A stretch of 64,000 nucleotides of DNA from Lichenostomus cassidix (GCA_008360975.2 CM039196.1:9900263-9964262), one strand, 5' to 3'; numbered from the stretch's first letter, positions 50,701 to 63,749 are shown. Notes: generated by a model not told the origin, from the sequence alone. Program-made: numbers and translations.

Positions 50701-53700
50701 GAAGGGCCTTTGCATGATGAGTTATGTGGATGCTGTGCTGACTGTCCCCTGCAAACAGCAGGCATTATGTACGGGAGGTGGAAACAAACCTCTTTCAGGT
50801 GGGGGCTCATCTGTGAGCTGTCAAGAAGGCTGGATAGCCAGGCCAGCTAGAAATTGAGGTATGCACAGGTATTTGTGCCTGCTCTGGGATCAGCTGTGAC
50901 TGGCAGGAATGTGTGGTCCCTACAGGTCACTACAAGGGTGAAGTGCTCTGTTGCTACCTGTTGAATTCATCTCATCCCCTTTCTCCCTGGATGGTATTTA
51001 TCACTTGTGTGTGGCATGTGTGCCTGCCCTGCGTGGCCATAACTCCTGGTTACAGCAAGAGAAGCTGATTCTTTCCACATAGTGCAGCCCTTTTCCTCCT
51101 GCTGCACCCTGCAGGAAGCCCAAGCTTTATCCTGGGGCTCTGGACAGGCTTTGTCTCCAAAGACCTGTTGTCTCTCTCTGTGAGAGTCTCCTTGCATTTG
51201 TGGATGTGCTTTGGAGACAGTCACTGTAACAGTACAGCAAGTATTTGCTGTGTGGTGGAGGGTTTGTTTTAGGCTGAGGACTCTGGGGTGTGATGGGGCT
51301 GCTCAATGCTGCTGGACTAGGAGAGGTTACGGGAGGAAAGAGGAGGGGAAAAGCTGTGCATTAGGTTCTCTTGGGAGTCATGCTGCATGTGAGGCAAGGC
51401 TGGGGTATGTGTGGATGTGTGTGTAAAAGCAGCTAAATTTATGTATGTCATGAGAATTTTTATACAAATGAGCAGAGACCAGGATTTGTCATTGAGTAAA
51501 CTGGTCGACTGCAAGGACAAGCAGCTGCAGGACAGGGAATATAGCTCCTCCTGTGGCTGGAAGGGCATGGTCTGCCAAGGCTCAGAGCACTTCAGCATGT
51601 CCTGCTTCTCTGGCTGTGCTGGCAGCAGGCTGGGGGGTTGTTCACAAGCATAGGTTTTATGTCTGTTTTAATTTACTCTCTTGGTAAAAGTAAATGTGCT
51701 CCAAACCTGACTTCGCATGTCCCTAAACCTGACAGTAGCTATGGCAGTGCCAAGTCAGAGAAAATAATCTATTTCCTTGCTGTGGTTTGTCTGCAAAGGG
51801 GGCTGTGGTGGCCAAGGAGAACATATGTTTTGTTTATAAGTTACGAACCTCCATAAAACATTTCTCCCCTCCTCTGGGAAGCCTTTCCAAGCCATGTGTG
51901 CTGTGGTGGCGTGAGTTTCAGAAACAGCCTCTGAGACAAATATCCAAATCCCCTTCCCCCCACTGGTGCATTTCCAGCTCTGACAATACACGTGGCAGCC
52001 CTGCGTGCTGGGGATGCATTGTGCCCCCTCTGTAGGTAAACAGCAGACAAGTGGGAGTGAGTTGCTTCCTTCCTGCTTCCAGTTGCTTAGCTCAGGCATG
52101 ATATGAGAACCACCTGAGAGTGAGAGAGAGACTTGGCAAACAGATCTGCAGAAGTGCAAAGGGAGAAGATTTTCTAGCTGCAGAGGAGGTGAGATGAGGG
52201 AGAGAAGCACATCTCTATCAGAGAGGAGAGACAACTGAGAGTGTAGGAATGGAGAGAGGTCAAGGAGAAGGGACCCTCTGGATGGCATCTGCTTTGTCAG
52301 CTGGCCAGGAACTGATGAGGTAAAGGGAGATTTTTGGCAGAGGCTTAGAGAACACTGTACTGAGTGCCTGGGATGTGCAATGAAAGAAAGTCAAATCCTC
52401 AGTTCACAGCGCTGCTGTTATGCATCCGAGGTTCTCTACATGTCTCGCACTGGGCAGAATAAGTGTGTGTACTTGATCCTGGCTCTCACCAGCTTCTTCA
52501 GAGAGCGTGGCTGACTCCTCTCTGTCTCTGCAGAGGAGCCACTAGCAGCAACAGCAGGCATTTATCTGATAAGCACAGCAGCATTCACCTTACAGTATTT
52601 GTTTTCTCTTCCCTGCAGTTCATGGCACAGGGAAGAGCCGGGAGCAGCTCCCCTCCATCCACAGCCTCCAAGCCTGGCAGTCAGCTGGATACCATGCTGG
52701 GGAGTCTCCAGTCTGACCTGAATAAACTGGGTGTAGCTACAGTTGCCAAAGGTGTCTGTGGAGCCTGCAAGAAGCCTATTGCTGGGCAGGTGAGTTGAAG
52801 GTGCTGTCTCATTGCTGAACCTTGGGCTGCAGCTGGGAGTAACGGGGAGGGCTGTTTCGTGAGACTGGAGAGACTGGAGATGCTGGAGAAACTGAAGTAC
52901 TCTATTTATCCACTGGCTAGGTACGCTGTAAGCTCCTCCAGTGACCTCTACCCTGCCCCTGAGGGACTGCCCTCTCCTGAGATGATAGGTAATTCAGTTT
53001 TCATGCTACCCCAGTCCAGGGCTCACTTGAGTAGTAGAACTTGTCATTCTTGCTGACCTCCAGCTGGTATCTTGTCATGTGCTCTAGGGGAGGGGGAGAT
53101 AGAGTTGTTCTCCATAATTTGTCTTCCCAACAGGTAGTTACAGCCATGGGGAAAACTTGGCACCCTGAGCACTTTGTCTGCACCCACTGCCAGGAGGAGA
53201 TTGGGTCTCGGAACTTCTTTGAGCGGGATGGGCAGCCCTACTGCGAGAAGGACTATCACAACCTCTTCTCCCCTCGCTGCTACTACTGCAATGGGCCCAT
53301 CCTTGATGTGAGTTCCCTGGGGGAGTCATGGTGCTGGCAACTTGCTGCAGGCCTAGGTGTTAAAAATTCCACTCCACTCATGTATCCTGGGTGGAAGATT
53401 TTGTTCAGGGACTTCTGTATTTGCTTTGTCCTTGCTTTGAAATGGAAACAATTTGACACAGTCAAATTCTTACACTAGTAAGAATTTGTAAGAATAGTAA
53501 GAAGAGTGGAGTAAGTCCCTCTTACCTTTGCTGATGTTCCTTCAGAACCCCACATTGCTCTGTCATTCTGGAAATGATTCCTCAGCTTTTGTTGTTGGTA
53601 GCCTGTGGTAACAGGCACCAGTGCTGGTCCTGAGGACTGGATGGGGCCCTGTGTAAGGGAGGAAGCAGTGCCTAAGATCCTTTTAGGGTAAAAATAGTGT

Positions 53701-56700
53701 GCAGTGGGGAAGTCTGAACGAGCCAGAGGCAGGGGCGAATTGACTCCGCTCTCTAAAAGACAGACTATTTTAATGCTTGCTCTTGTCAGCACCAACATTC
53801 ATGTGTTCTCCTATCCCTCCAGCCCCCCTTTACTCACCTCCAAGCTGAAGCCATCATTTACATAACTTGCAATTTTTGTCTTCTGAACAGAAAGTGGTGA
53901 CGGCTCTGGACAGGACATGGCACCCTGAACACTTTTTCTGTGCCCAGTGTGGAGCTTTCTTTGGACCTGAAGGTATTGCTGGTTTATGCAAGGGGAAAGC
54001 AGTCTCCTCCCTGAACTGCAGACAAGGGTGTATGGCAGAGCTGCTGCTAGGGGACAGCATGAAGCATCACAGGGGAACTACTGGAGTTCCAAGGGAGCTG
54101 TTTATGGGGGAAGGATGCTGCCAGTAATCATGGCTTCTCCCCAGGGAGGAAGAGCATGCCTGTGCTGGGATGGGAACGGAACAGAAGGAGGAGCAGCTAT
54201 AGCTGCTGTGTGTGTTAGCAAGGGGAAGGATGATCCTCCCCACACGGGTTACCTTGCACAGCGTGTGTGGCTACAGGTGAAGATGATCCCTTTGTCTCTC
54301 CCCTCCTTTGGCAGGATTTCATGAGAAGGATGGCAAAGCCTATTGCCGCAAGGACTACTTTGATATGTTTGCTCCCAAGTGTGGAGGCTGTGCCCGGGCT
54401 ATCCTGGAAAACTACATCTCTGCCTTGAACACCCTGTGGCACCCCGAGTGCTTTGTCTGTCGGGTAAGAAACGCAAGGTCCTTTGCTGCTGCTGTACAAC
54501 CCCTCTTTGTTTCCACCCTGAGGCATCTGGTCCCATATCGAGGAAAGGCATGGGGTAGTGAAGGGCAGCCAGCCCCACAAGATAAAAACATGTCAGCAAC
54601 CAAACACCTTCTTATTCTCTGCCTGTTTATATTAAACTTCGGAGTTGCTTTGCTCTTTCTGTTTCCAGCTGCAATTACAGGCTTCTGCAGCAGCTCACAG
54701 ATAAACAGAGATATTTTCTGTGACCTTTAAATAATTATAAACTAACCTTCTCTCTGAGCACTTGCCTCAGCAATCAGATTTTGAGGATGTTTCTCCCATG
54801 CTCCATCTGACAGTGTAAACTGATGAGACTGACCTTGTTCAGACAAACATGCAAGTCAGTGAAATAGTGGCAGGCTCCATACAACAGGCATAATAAACAG
54901 GAATACTGCAGATTAAATGCTTGGCACTCTTTCAAAGAGCATTGCAAATATTAACTCTTACAGTCCCCAAGAGATGAGCCAAATCAGCCACTGTTTCCTA
55001 GAGTGGGAGAGAAGGGCAGAAACCAGATCAGGCATCCAGAACCACAAGCTGCTGATTCCTGGTGTGATGCTTAGAGCAGACTGTCACTTGCCTACTGGGA
55101 CTGTCTGTGGTTCCTGCAGTGGTGTGCAGAGTGAGGCAGAAGCTGGGCCTGACTGGGGCAGGGGGGGCTATGCCTTCTTGTGCAGAGATTGAGACTTTAT
55201 TAAGCAGTTCTGTTTTCCTTTCCCCCTGCTGCGGCCTGAATTAGTGGGGCCAGCACAGATTTCTTCCAGGCCACAAGATGTGATTCTCTTCCTGTTTCTG
55301 CTAAAGCGGAGCAAACTTTTCAGCTGCCCTGCTGACTGAGGGAAAAGATTGTTTACTGAAGTAACTGTCAGCATTAGCAAAGTCTTGGATTTGCTGCAAG
55401 CAAACTGCATTCCCCCTGATACTGCAAGTGTTCAGCTGCCCGTGACCCTGCATGCTGGACTCCTGTCCATATGCTGGGGTCCACCTGTGTGTGATACTCA
55501 GTGTCCTCCCTGGGAAAGAGCACAGCAAAACCAGGGTTTGGGAAACCGGCTTCTCCTCTGGGCTTTGCTGCTGATATATTTGGTAAATCTGGCAGTGTGC
55601 TCAACTCTTCTCCTCACTCCACTGCCTCAATTTCCTACTCCCATAAGGAGAGGAGCCTCCCCATGGGGAGACTGGTGGGGATGGTGGGTGCTTCTGTTGA
55701 AGGTTCTGCAGTGAAGTGTCCTCAGCTGCCTGACACTGAGGGGGAGGAGGAGCTCTGGACACTTACTAGCATATAGCTGGTGTAGCTTCTTCCCCTTATC
55801 TATTCAACATCATTAGCACTACAGAACAAACAGTTTCTCCCAGCAGTGATCCGTGTGTAACTGGGGGAGATGTTTCAGGCTGGACAATTCTTTGCAGAGT
55901 GTACCTGTCTAATGCCAGCCATTCTGGAGAGGTCACTTGTAAAGATTAATTGTGCCTCATTTTCTCAGCTGGAACCAGTCCCATGCTCATCAGGATTCTG
56001 CTGCATGAAAGTCTGTGTTGGTCCTTCTGCTTGCCCTTGCAGGGAAGCTGGAGTGCTGGAGTGAGGAAAAAAAAAACCCAGGGAAAGGTGCTGCAGTGTT
56101 TCCCATCTTGGGGGAGAAATGTTCTCTTTTCTCCTGGCTGGACACATCTGGTAGCTCATCCATAGTATTTGCTCTGTAGAAGTGAAGCCAGGTGGGGGAA
56201 GGAGCTGGTTAATTCCCTTGCTTGTGTCTGTATCTGTTCATTTCTCAGACATTTTTTGTAAACTCTTCTTAATGGACAGAGTTTGGCACTGGATAACAGG
56301 ACAGTACTTAAAGGCAGCAGTTCACCTGCCCACAGCACAGCTGGCCTGTACCACAGAGCAGGGGAGGCTTGGGTAGCTGCCCCTCCCCACACCCCCAGCT
56401 TCTCATACAACCTGTCCCCTTTGCTCTGTCCTGCTGCAGGAGTGTTTCACCCCGTTTATCAACGGCAGCTTCTTTGAGCACGATGGGCAGCCCTACTGTG
56501 AGGTGCACTACCACGAGCGCCGTGGCTCGCTCTGCTCCGGCTGCCAGAAGCCCATCACAGGACGCTGCATCACTGCTATGGGCAAGAAATTTCACCCCGA
56601 ACACTTTGTCTGTGCCTTCTGCCTCAAGCAGCTCAACAAAGGAACCTTCAAAGAGCAGAACGACAAGCCCTACTGCCAGAACTGCTTCCTCAAGCTCTTC

Positions 56701-56706
56701 TGTTAG
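14318..56706 (+). CDS. PXN: PXN (paxillin), complete; constitutive alpha form 558 aa
   Basis: Coding exons: 14318-14330, 38598-38824, 39315-39430, 41311-41450, 41827-42028, 42515-42650, 52619-52789, 53134-53307, 53891-53972, 54315-54463 and 56440-56706. Together they give 558 codons plus TAG; chicken paxillin is 559 aa. Paxillin is the focal-adhesion scaffold that links integrins to FAK, vinculin and GIT/PIX. LD motifs lie at about residues 3-13, 141-156, 217-225, 263-278 and 299-313. Phosphotyrosine sites fall at Tyr31 (ETPYSYP) and Tyr118 (EEEHVYS), the numbers known from mammals and chicken. Four LIM zinc domains run from Cys325 to the C-terminal LKLFC. Every junction keeps phase with GT donors and AG acceptors. 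Additional phase-0 exons between 42,650 and 52,619 would lengthen the protein and are listed separately. Confidence 0.97.
14841..14866. repeat. 26-bp perfect palindrome
   Basis: The half TTACACGGTTTCT is followed immediately by its exact reverse complement, with no spacer. It lies about 520 bp inside PXN intron 1, at the edge of the CpG island. Confidence 0.9.
19594..19690 (+). repeat. MIR-like ancient SINE remnant
   Basis: TTTCTCTGTCTGTGAAACAGGGTTAATTACTCC... continues into a segment resembling TTGTGAGGATTAA-type MIR 3' sequence (GTTGGTTGAGATCTTTGTGC). It is diverged but collinear with the MIR/CORE-SINE pattern. Confidence 0.5.
24795..24834. repeat. Perfect 20-bp tandem duplication
   Basis: CTTTTAATGAATTCAGAATT occurs twice in direct succession (24795-24814 and 24815-24834) without a mismatch, which suggests a recent slippage duplication. 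Confidence 0.9.
26478..26562. repeat. T/G low-complexity tract
   Basis: About 85 bp of T runs broken by single or grouped G's (TTTTG-type units). Probably length-variable. Confidence 0.85.
38598..38824 (+). CDS. PXN: PXN exon 2 (LD1, Tyr31, Pro-rich SH3-binding segment)
   Basis: Follows the acceptor ttcctgcag and ends at CAG|GTAAGT in phase 0. It encodes the rest of LD1, Tyr31 in TPYSYP, and [10 protein letters not shown], the proline-rich SH3-binding stretch. Confidence 0.96.
39315..39430 (+). CDS. PXN: PXN exon 3 (Tyr88 and Tyr118 region)
   Basis: Acceptor gtttccacag; donor CTACAG|GTATCT, phase 2. It encodes the Ser-rich linker with SPIYSSS (Tyr88) and EEEHVY (Tyr118), which are FAK/Src phosphosites for Crk binding. 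Confidence 0.96.
41311..41450 (+). CDS. PXN: PXN exon 4 (LD2)
   Basis: Acceptor ttgtcttcag; donor GCAG|GTAAGG, phase 1. It encodes [16 protein letters not shown], the LD2 helix that binds the FAK FAT domain and vinculin. Confidence 0.96.
41827..42028 (+). CDS. PXN: PXN exon 5 (LD3)
   Basis: Acceptor tttcctcag; donor CCAGT|GTGAGT, phase 2. It encodes the basic KEKPKRN segment and SVESLLDEL (LD3). Confidence 0.95.
42515..42650 (+). CDS. PXN: PXN exon 6 (LD4)
   Basis: Acceptor ctggccag; donor TTTAAG|GTACCC, phase 0. It encodes [22 protein letters not shown], with LD4 as the binding site for FAK and GIT/PKL. The exon ends at Lys278, the known insertion point of mammalian beta and gamma variants. 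Confidence 0.96.
45868..45960 (+). repeat. Possible MIR-like SINE remnant
   Basis: CTGTGTGAGCTTGTCCAAGTCGCTGTCC resembles the MIR core TGTGACCTTGGGCAAGTCACTT, followed by a decayed TTCTCCCTTTTTAAGAAATAGGAG segment. Weak. Confidence 0.4.
46720..46794 (+). promoter_or_regulatory. Extended polypyrimidine tract and 3' splice site of cassette exon A
   Basis: Some 70 nt of nearly uninterrupted C/T with several TCTCT/CTTTCT motifs lead directly into tttttttgcag|ACT. Such CU-rich tracts are typical binding platforms for PTB-type splicing repressors, so the exon is probably regulated. Confidence 0.6.
46795..47838 (+). CDS. PXN: PXN alternative exon A (348 codons, extended-paxillin cassette)
   Basis: A 1,044-nt exon open in phase 0 that starts [12 protein letters not shown] after a strong acceptor and is placed to end SASGQ|, where a GC donor (CAG|GCAGGC) is used. 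The end was chosen for three reasons: it keeps phase 0 into exon B, the frame meets TGA five codons later, and the junction SASGQ-I(K/R)S is what I remember of human long paxillin. The segment is Ser/Pro/Glu-rich and probably disordered. One LD-like helix, [10 protein letters not shown], lies at about cassette residues 207-216. Long open frame, good acceptor and matching phases argue for a real, optionally spliced exon inserted after Lys278. The GC donor is the uncertain part. Confidence 0.78.
48638..48904 (+). CDS. PXN: PXN alternative exon B (89 codons, LD-like helix)
   Basis: Acceptor gtcatttag; donor GAGAAG|GTAGAA; 267 nt in phase 0 at both ends. It encodes a basic start [10 protein letters not shown], then [12 protein letters not shown] and [18 protein letters not shown]. 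The last holds an LD-like amphipathic helix (LIEELQDRL, 48758-48784), followed by an acidic EEWQ stretch. It resembles the corresponding segment of the human long paxillin isoform as I remember it. No stop codon and a symmetric phase fit a cassette exon. Confidence 0.8.
49432..49836 (+). CDS. PXN: PXN alternative exon C (135 codons, Pro/Ser-rich)
   Basis: Acceptor tctttctag; phase 0. It is rich in Pro/Ser ([13 protein letters not shown], repeated [12 protein letters not shown] stretches) and then [11 protein letters not shown] and [21 protein letters not shown]. The last part matches my memory of the human long isoform (VSVGCQTD...MQ), which supports ending at Met-Gln. That end needs a GC donor (ATGCAG|GCAGGC). 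The alternative GT donor CTG|GTTTGT at 49854/49855 would add six codons and is also phase 0. Joined after exon B and before 52619 it keeps the paxillin frame. Confidence 0.75.
50434..50514 (+). CDS. Possible PXN alternative exon D (27 codons)
   Basis: A good acceptor (ttgtacttttcag) is followed by a phase-0 open frame, [19 protein letters not shown]..., similar in Ser/Pro/Ala composition to exon C. It could end at AAG|GCAGGA (50514, GC donor) or ATG|GTGTGC (50544, GT donor); a TGA follows at codon 43. It lies where mammals have the beta/gamma inserts. No sequence match is recalled, so this is tentative. Confidence 0.35.
50545..52618 (+). other. PXN intron before the LD5 exon
   Basis: No exon matching the mammalian beta insert (IQGLEQ...) was found by eye in this 2-kb stretch. 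No repeats beyond short purine runs near 52,110-52,260. Confidence 0.5.
52619..52789 (+). CDS. PXN: PXN LD5 exon and start of LIM1
   Basis: Acceptor ttccctgcag; donor GGGCAG|GTGAGT; phase 0. It starts FMAQG, encodes [20 protein letters not shown] (LD5) and the first zinc pair CGAC of LIM1. Confidence 0.96.
53134..53307 (+). CDS. PXN: PXN LIM1 completion and start of LIM2
   Basis: Acceptor tcttcccaacag; donor CTTGAT|GTGAGT; phase 0. It encodes [19 protein letters not shown], the [18 protein letters not shown] core of LIM1 and [10 protein letters not shown] of LIM2. Confidence 0.96.
53891..53972 (+). CDS. PXN: PXN LIM2 middle exon
   Basis: Acceptor ttctgaacag; donor CCTGAAG|GTATTG; phase 1. 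It encodes [28 protein letters not shown] with intact LIM2 zinc residues (His, Cys, Cys). Confidence 0.95.
54315..54463 (+). CDS. PXN: PXN LIM2 end and LIM3 start
   Basis: Acceptor tcctttggcag; donor TGTCGG|GTAAGA; phase 0. It encodes [18 protein letters not shown] (LIM2 end), CGGCARAI and HPECFVCR of LIM3. LIM2/LIM3 carry the focal-adhesion targeting function in known paxillins. Confidence 0.96.
54464..56439 (+). other. Last PXN intron
   Basis: A 2-kb intron with no gene or clear repeat recognised. It ends in ctgtcctgctgcag before the final LIM exon. Confidence 0.75.
56440..56706 (+). CDS. PXN: PXN last coding exon (LIM3 end, LIM4, stop)
   Basis: Begins [35 protein letters not shown] and ends with LIM4 and the terminal LKLFC-TAG. 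All LIM4 zinc ligands are present, including the second CQNC group. Confidence 0.97.
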   Translation, partial: ECFTPFINGSFFEHDGQPYCEVHYHERRGSLCSGCQKPITGRCITAMGKKFHPEHFVCAFCLKQLNKGTFKEQNDKPYCQNCFLKLFC

Positions 56707-56930
56707 AGGCACCATAGATGGGCGCTAAAGCATCTTTTTGCCACCCCCTTGGCAGTTCTGTCTCTCTGAACATTACTGTGATTTAGGAACCTTACCAGGC
56801 AGGGGAGGAGGGGGGTGGGGGGTGGGGAGTGCTGCTATGGAGAGGCAGTAGATCCAGAGAAGAGATGGACCATTAAACTGGAAACGCCCTTGCTGTGTCT
56901 CAGTAGAGAGAGGCTGAGATCCCTCATTAC

Positions 56931-56954
56931 GGTGTGTGTGTGTCTGTGTGTGTG
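56931..56954. repeat. (GT)n microsatellite
   Basis: GTGTGTGTGTGTCTGTGTGTGTGAC, a dinucleotide repeat with one interruption in the PXN 3' UTR. Confidence 0.85.
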
Positions 56955-58572
56955 ACTGACAGCTGAGCTTAGCTCGAGAGCTCCAACAGGGAGATTCTCC
57001 CAGCCCCCTCCTGGCAACAGGAGGCTTTGCCAGTACATTTCAGCCTGTGTCAGCTCTCTGAGCAAATTTGTGACACTTGCAGACAACACAACCCTCTGCT
57101 TTGACACCTCCTTCTCAGGCTTTTGCCTGCATGTGTGCAGGGTGAGCGACAGCACAGTGAGGGCACCCTGTGACCTCAGTGCCACCCTGGCTTTGCTCAC
57201 AAAGTCACACGGTGCGTGTGACCTGCTAACACCAGAGCATCAGCACAGGCAGCAAAGACCCTGCAAGGGTCTCTCCAGTTCCATTACACTGTAAGGAGAT
57301 AATACCACTTACTCTTTTTTTTTTTTTTTTTTTAATTAAGAGGAATCAAAATGTTACTGTGTGGGGTGTTTTTTCTTTTTTTTCCCTAGTTTGTTACTCC
57401 CTTTCTCAATGCCTTTTCTCAGCACACTGGAGTAGGAGGTGGGGTAAGCCCCGACCATCCCTTGGCACTGTTGTGCTCTCTTGTGGGGACATCCCGTGCC
57501 AGGCAGCTCCATAGGCACCCAGGCCAGCTCAGGGCATCTGCTCCCCTCACCTGCTGCTCCTGGGAGAGAGGAAGAGGCATTACCCCTTCTTTAAACACAG
57601 GTGCAGAGAGGTCAGAGCACCCTTTTTCATCCATCCCTGTCATGAGCGAGTGTGACATGCCTGTGTTTATCCGGCCTGAAACTCTCCCATCTATCAGGGC
57701 CTGAATCTGTCACAAGAGTGGGGAGAAGGAGGGGTTTAAGAAGCCAGGAAAAAAAAATCCTAAATTTATATTCTTTCTTCTTCCAGTTTGCTAATGAGAC
57801 CTATTAGCCCCTTGGCGTTTCCCTTTTCTGTGCTCTTGTTAAACATGTTCTACTGAGAGATGCTACAGCAATAATCTTTTATATTGACTGTTACTGGTAT
57901 AACAAGTCCTGGGGGTCAGGTGTGCATGACACACTTGGAATTTTACTATCAAAGTGAATACTGTATCCTGTCTTTGATAAGAACTGTAGATTTCTACACT
58001 GATTTTGAATTCATATCTAATTTACTTTTAATCCTCTTATACAGAAATTGGTTTTGAAGTGATTTTTAAGAAAGCAACTTTTATATCAAGCTGTGCTGTT
58101 CTAGGCAGTGTGCCAGTTGTGCTGGCTTACTGCATCTGTAACCTCAATGCTTTGTTAAGCCTAACTAACATTCAATATTTCCTTTTTGTTGCGGGTTGGG
58201 AGGGGCTGGAGTCTATGGGGAAGGGAGCATGACTTGTATTTTTTTTCCCTAGCACAGGCAGGTGAACTGTGAATAGGTCTGGGTTTTCTTTTTCCTCCTC
58301 TGGGTCACCTACAAGTGTGATTTTGGTTTTATTGTAACCTGTAAACTGCTGTATTTGAATCACCTGCCGTTCTCCCAAAGCCCAGCTTCCAGGATGTTAA
58401 GAGTGAGTCTTGATGTGATGCTACAGGGGAAGGAGCTCAGAGCTTTGCCCTTGGTTTCTCCTCTTCAGCCACCTGAAACCACAGCAGGGTTAACTGGGGA
58501 AGGGGCTCCTTTTCTTCTGTGGAAGAAAGGTCTTGTGACTGAGGAAAAGAAACTGGGAGAGAGACTCTTCCT

Positions 58573-58690
58573 GACTAGCTGTGCAACTTTGGGCCAGTTA
58601 CTAAACCTTACCGTGCCTCAGTTTCCCCATCTGTAAAATGGGGGCAGTTTAGCCTAGATTTGTGAGGTCATTCTGAGGCCTAGTTCATGT
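58573..58690 (+). repeat. MIR-like SINE in PXN 3' UTR
   Basis: It runs collinear with the MIR consensus: TGTGCAACTTTGGGCCAGTTACTAAACC, then TGCCTCAGTTTCCCCATCTGTAAAATGGGGGCAG, then a TTTGTGAGGTCATT-type end. It is well preserved for such an old family. Confidence 0.7.
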
Positions 58691-59282
58691 TTGCTAAAGT
58701 ACTTTTAGGTCTCTGGCTGGAGAGTGCTATGGAGAGGGAAGCATTGCGCTGAAACTCGTGGTGGTGGTGGTCTGTGGTACCAGCCCTGGGAGTAGTGTTT
58801 GGAATTGCTGCTCCAGAGAGCTGCAGCTGTAACCATCAGCATCTGGTTGTGTTTTGCAGCTTGCCAGGTGCCTTATAGGGGTCCAGGGGCAGTTGTGTCA
58901 GAAAGCAGCCCTGGAAGCCATGGGTCACCGTCCCATGTAACCTCATCACGGTGCTGTGCTGCCCTGCTCAGGTCACTGAAACTGTCCCACTGCTTTCGCC
59001 CGACAAACAAACCTCATTGTGTGGGTGTGAGGCCAGAGGGAGCTGTGGGAGCACTAGAGCTATGTCAGCTGGGCTGAGCATAGCTCTGGGAAATTCTCGA
59101 GGCAAGAGTCCTTAGGCATTTGCCTTTTCATCTTGTAAATCTATTTGACTTAAAATGGATGTTCCTAAGCTGCCTGTGTTTATCTCGCTGGAAAGGTCAA
59201 CTCCCTTGGTGCTGCTGAGGGGACACACAGCTGTTGTGTGGAAGTGCTGGAGAGGGGTGAGAAGATGTCAGAAACATCTACT

Positions 59283-59395
59283 GGCACTGCCACTTTGTGT
59301 GACACCTGCAAACTGTGTAATCCTGTGCCTCAGTTTCCCTGTCTGGGGAGTCTTTAACCTACCTCACTGCTAGTTGAGGCTGTGTCAGTGACACT
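59283..59395 (+). repeat. Second MIR-like SINE remnant
   Basis: TTTGTGTGACACCTGCAAACTGTG, CTGTGCCTCAGTTTCCCTGTCTGGGG and ACCTACCTCACTGCTAGTTGAGG follow the MIR order (tRNA-related end, core, 3' end). More decayed than the copy at 58,573. Confidence 0.6.
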
Positions 59396-59730
59396 TGTGG
59401 CACACCTGGGTGCAGGGTGCTGTGAGGGGTGCGTGGTGCTGAGAGGGGGCTCCTCTGGCCTTAGTGCTTAACCGGGATAATTTCACACTCACCTCCTGCC
59501 TTCATCTGGTGCCTGATGTGCTGGGATGCCACACCGATGTTACTCTGCCAAATAACGCCTTCTGGTGGCTGCCGCCGCTGTGGGTGTCCAAAATGCCTGT
59601 TGGTTCATTGCAGACGGGGTTTTAGCGTAGCACAGCCGCTGTTGGGGTGTGGGGCTGCGAGGGCTGGGGATGGAGGTGCTCCGGGAGGGTCTGTGTGTGC
59701 TCCCCCTGGGGAAGGCCTCTCGAATCACGG

Positions 59731-59755
59731 CTGGGCTGGGCTGGGCTGGGCTGGG
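59731..59755. repeat. (CTGGG)5 minisatellite
   Basis: Five perfect CTGGG units in the distal PXN 3' UTR. G-runs could form a G-quadruplex on the transcript strand. Confidence 0.9.
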
Positions 59756-59856
59756 GGAAGCTCCGCTGGGTCGACAATTATTTGATTCTTTCCTCCCTTG
59801 TAAACTTCTAACTCCGCTTTTTTTTTTTTCCCATTTAAAATTCTTGCATTTACGCC

Positions 59857-59862
59857 AATAAA
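59857..59862 (+). terminator. Candidate PXN poly(A) signal
   Basis: AATAAA in an A/T-rich context, followed 15-35 nt later by a GT-rich element. It lies about 340 bp upstream of the RPLP0 transcription start, so PXN would end directly before the RPLP0 promoter. Confidence 0.6.
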
Positions 59863-60106
59863 AATTTTATCCTTATTGTCACGGCTGTGTGGCGATTGTT
59901 TCCCGCGCTGAGCTCGTGAGGGAGCGGACCCGGGGCGGGCTGAGGGGCTGAGGGCGCGCGAGGGGAGGGCGGGAAGGGGTGGTGCGCTCCTCCGGCCGCT
60001 AGGGGGCGATGCGCGTCTGGCCGCGCGCGCTTTCCTGCGCCGCTCGCGCCTTCCGCTGGCGTCACGCGCCGCCCGCAGAGCGGCGGATGATTGACGGCGA
60101 GGGCAG

Positions 60107-60194
60107 CCAATGGCCTGAGGGGAGGCACAGCCGCGGCGCTCCGCTATTGGTCGTGAGCCGCGATATAAAAGGAGACAGGCCCGCCCTGCGGCCC
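60107..60194 (+). promoter_or_regulatory. RPLP0 promoter: CCAAT boxes, TATA box and TOP start
   Basis: CCAAT at 60107-60111, inverted ATTGG at 60146-60150 and TATAAAA at 60164-60170. The TATA box is 24-30 bp upstream of a pyrimidine-rich start, CTTCTTTCCC at 60194, which fits a 5' terminal oligopyrimidine motif. TOP motifs place ribosomal protein mRNAs under mTOR/LARP1 control. The surrounding 59,900-60,670 is a CpG island. Confidence 0.75.
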
Positions 60195-60218
60195 TTCTTT
60201 CCCGGAGCCCTCGTGGAG
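60194..60218 (+). other. RPLP0: RPLP0 non-coding exon 1
   Basis: About 25 nt from the TOP-like start to the donor GTGGAG|GTGCGG. The transcription start is inferred from the TATA spacing; the donor is seen. The second exon begins at 60409 after cttcctggcag and carries 50 nt of 5' UTR before the ATG. Confidence 0.65.
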
Positions 60219-60458
60219 GTGCGGGCGCGGCGCGGCGGCTCCGGGGCCCGGGTGGGGCTGGGCGACCGCGCCGGGGGGGAGCGGACCGGGAGCAGGAGCG
60301 GGGTCCTGGGCCGTGGCCGGACTGTGGGCTTGGGAGCGCTGGGCCCCTGGGCGGAGGGAAGGGAAGGGAAGGGTGGGGACCTACCCGAGCCGCTCTTCTT
60401 CCTGGCAGGTCCTAGCTCGTCTTTAAACCCACCGGGCGATCCTTGGAGCACCGCCGAG

Positions 60459-63638
<3,180 letters not shown>

Positions 63639-63682
63639 CAGCAGCCACCATCTGTCTCTGTCAGAGTTGGCCCAGTGGAAGA

Positions 63683-63688
63683 AATAAA
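63683..63688 (+). terminator. RPLP0 poly(A) signal
   Basis: AATAAA 45 nt after the stop, followed by a TG-rich stretch (TTCATGTGTGCTTGCATCGATGGTGTGG). Cleavage is expected near 63,703. Confidence 0.85.
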
Positions 63689-63749
63689 AAGCTATTTTAC
63701 ACCTTCATGTGTGCTTGCATCGATGGTGTGGTCTCCGTATCGCCTGGGG

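Larger units (their letters stand above)
56707..59880 (+). other. PXN: Probable PXN 3' UTR
   Basis: About 3.2 kb from the stop to a canonical AATAAA at 59857-59862 followed by a GT-rich stretch (GGCTGTGTGGCGATTGTT). A proximal ATTAAA at 56872-56877 could give a short form. It includes a GT repeat (56931-56954), a poly(T) run (57317-57334), MIR-like remnants at 58,573 and 59,283 and a CTGGG repeat. The length is inferred from poly(A) signals only. Confidence 0.6.

Noticed and set aside
54308..54730. 140-aa open frame extending past the LIM2/3 exon
   Set aside because: It is only intron read-through after the donor at 54464; the added residues have no LIM pattern.
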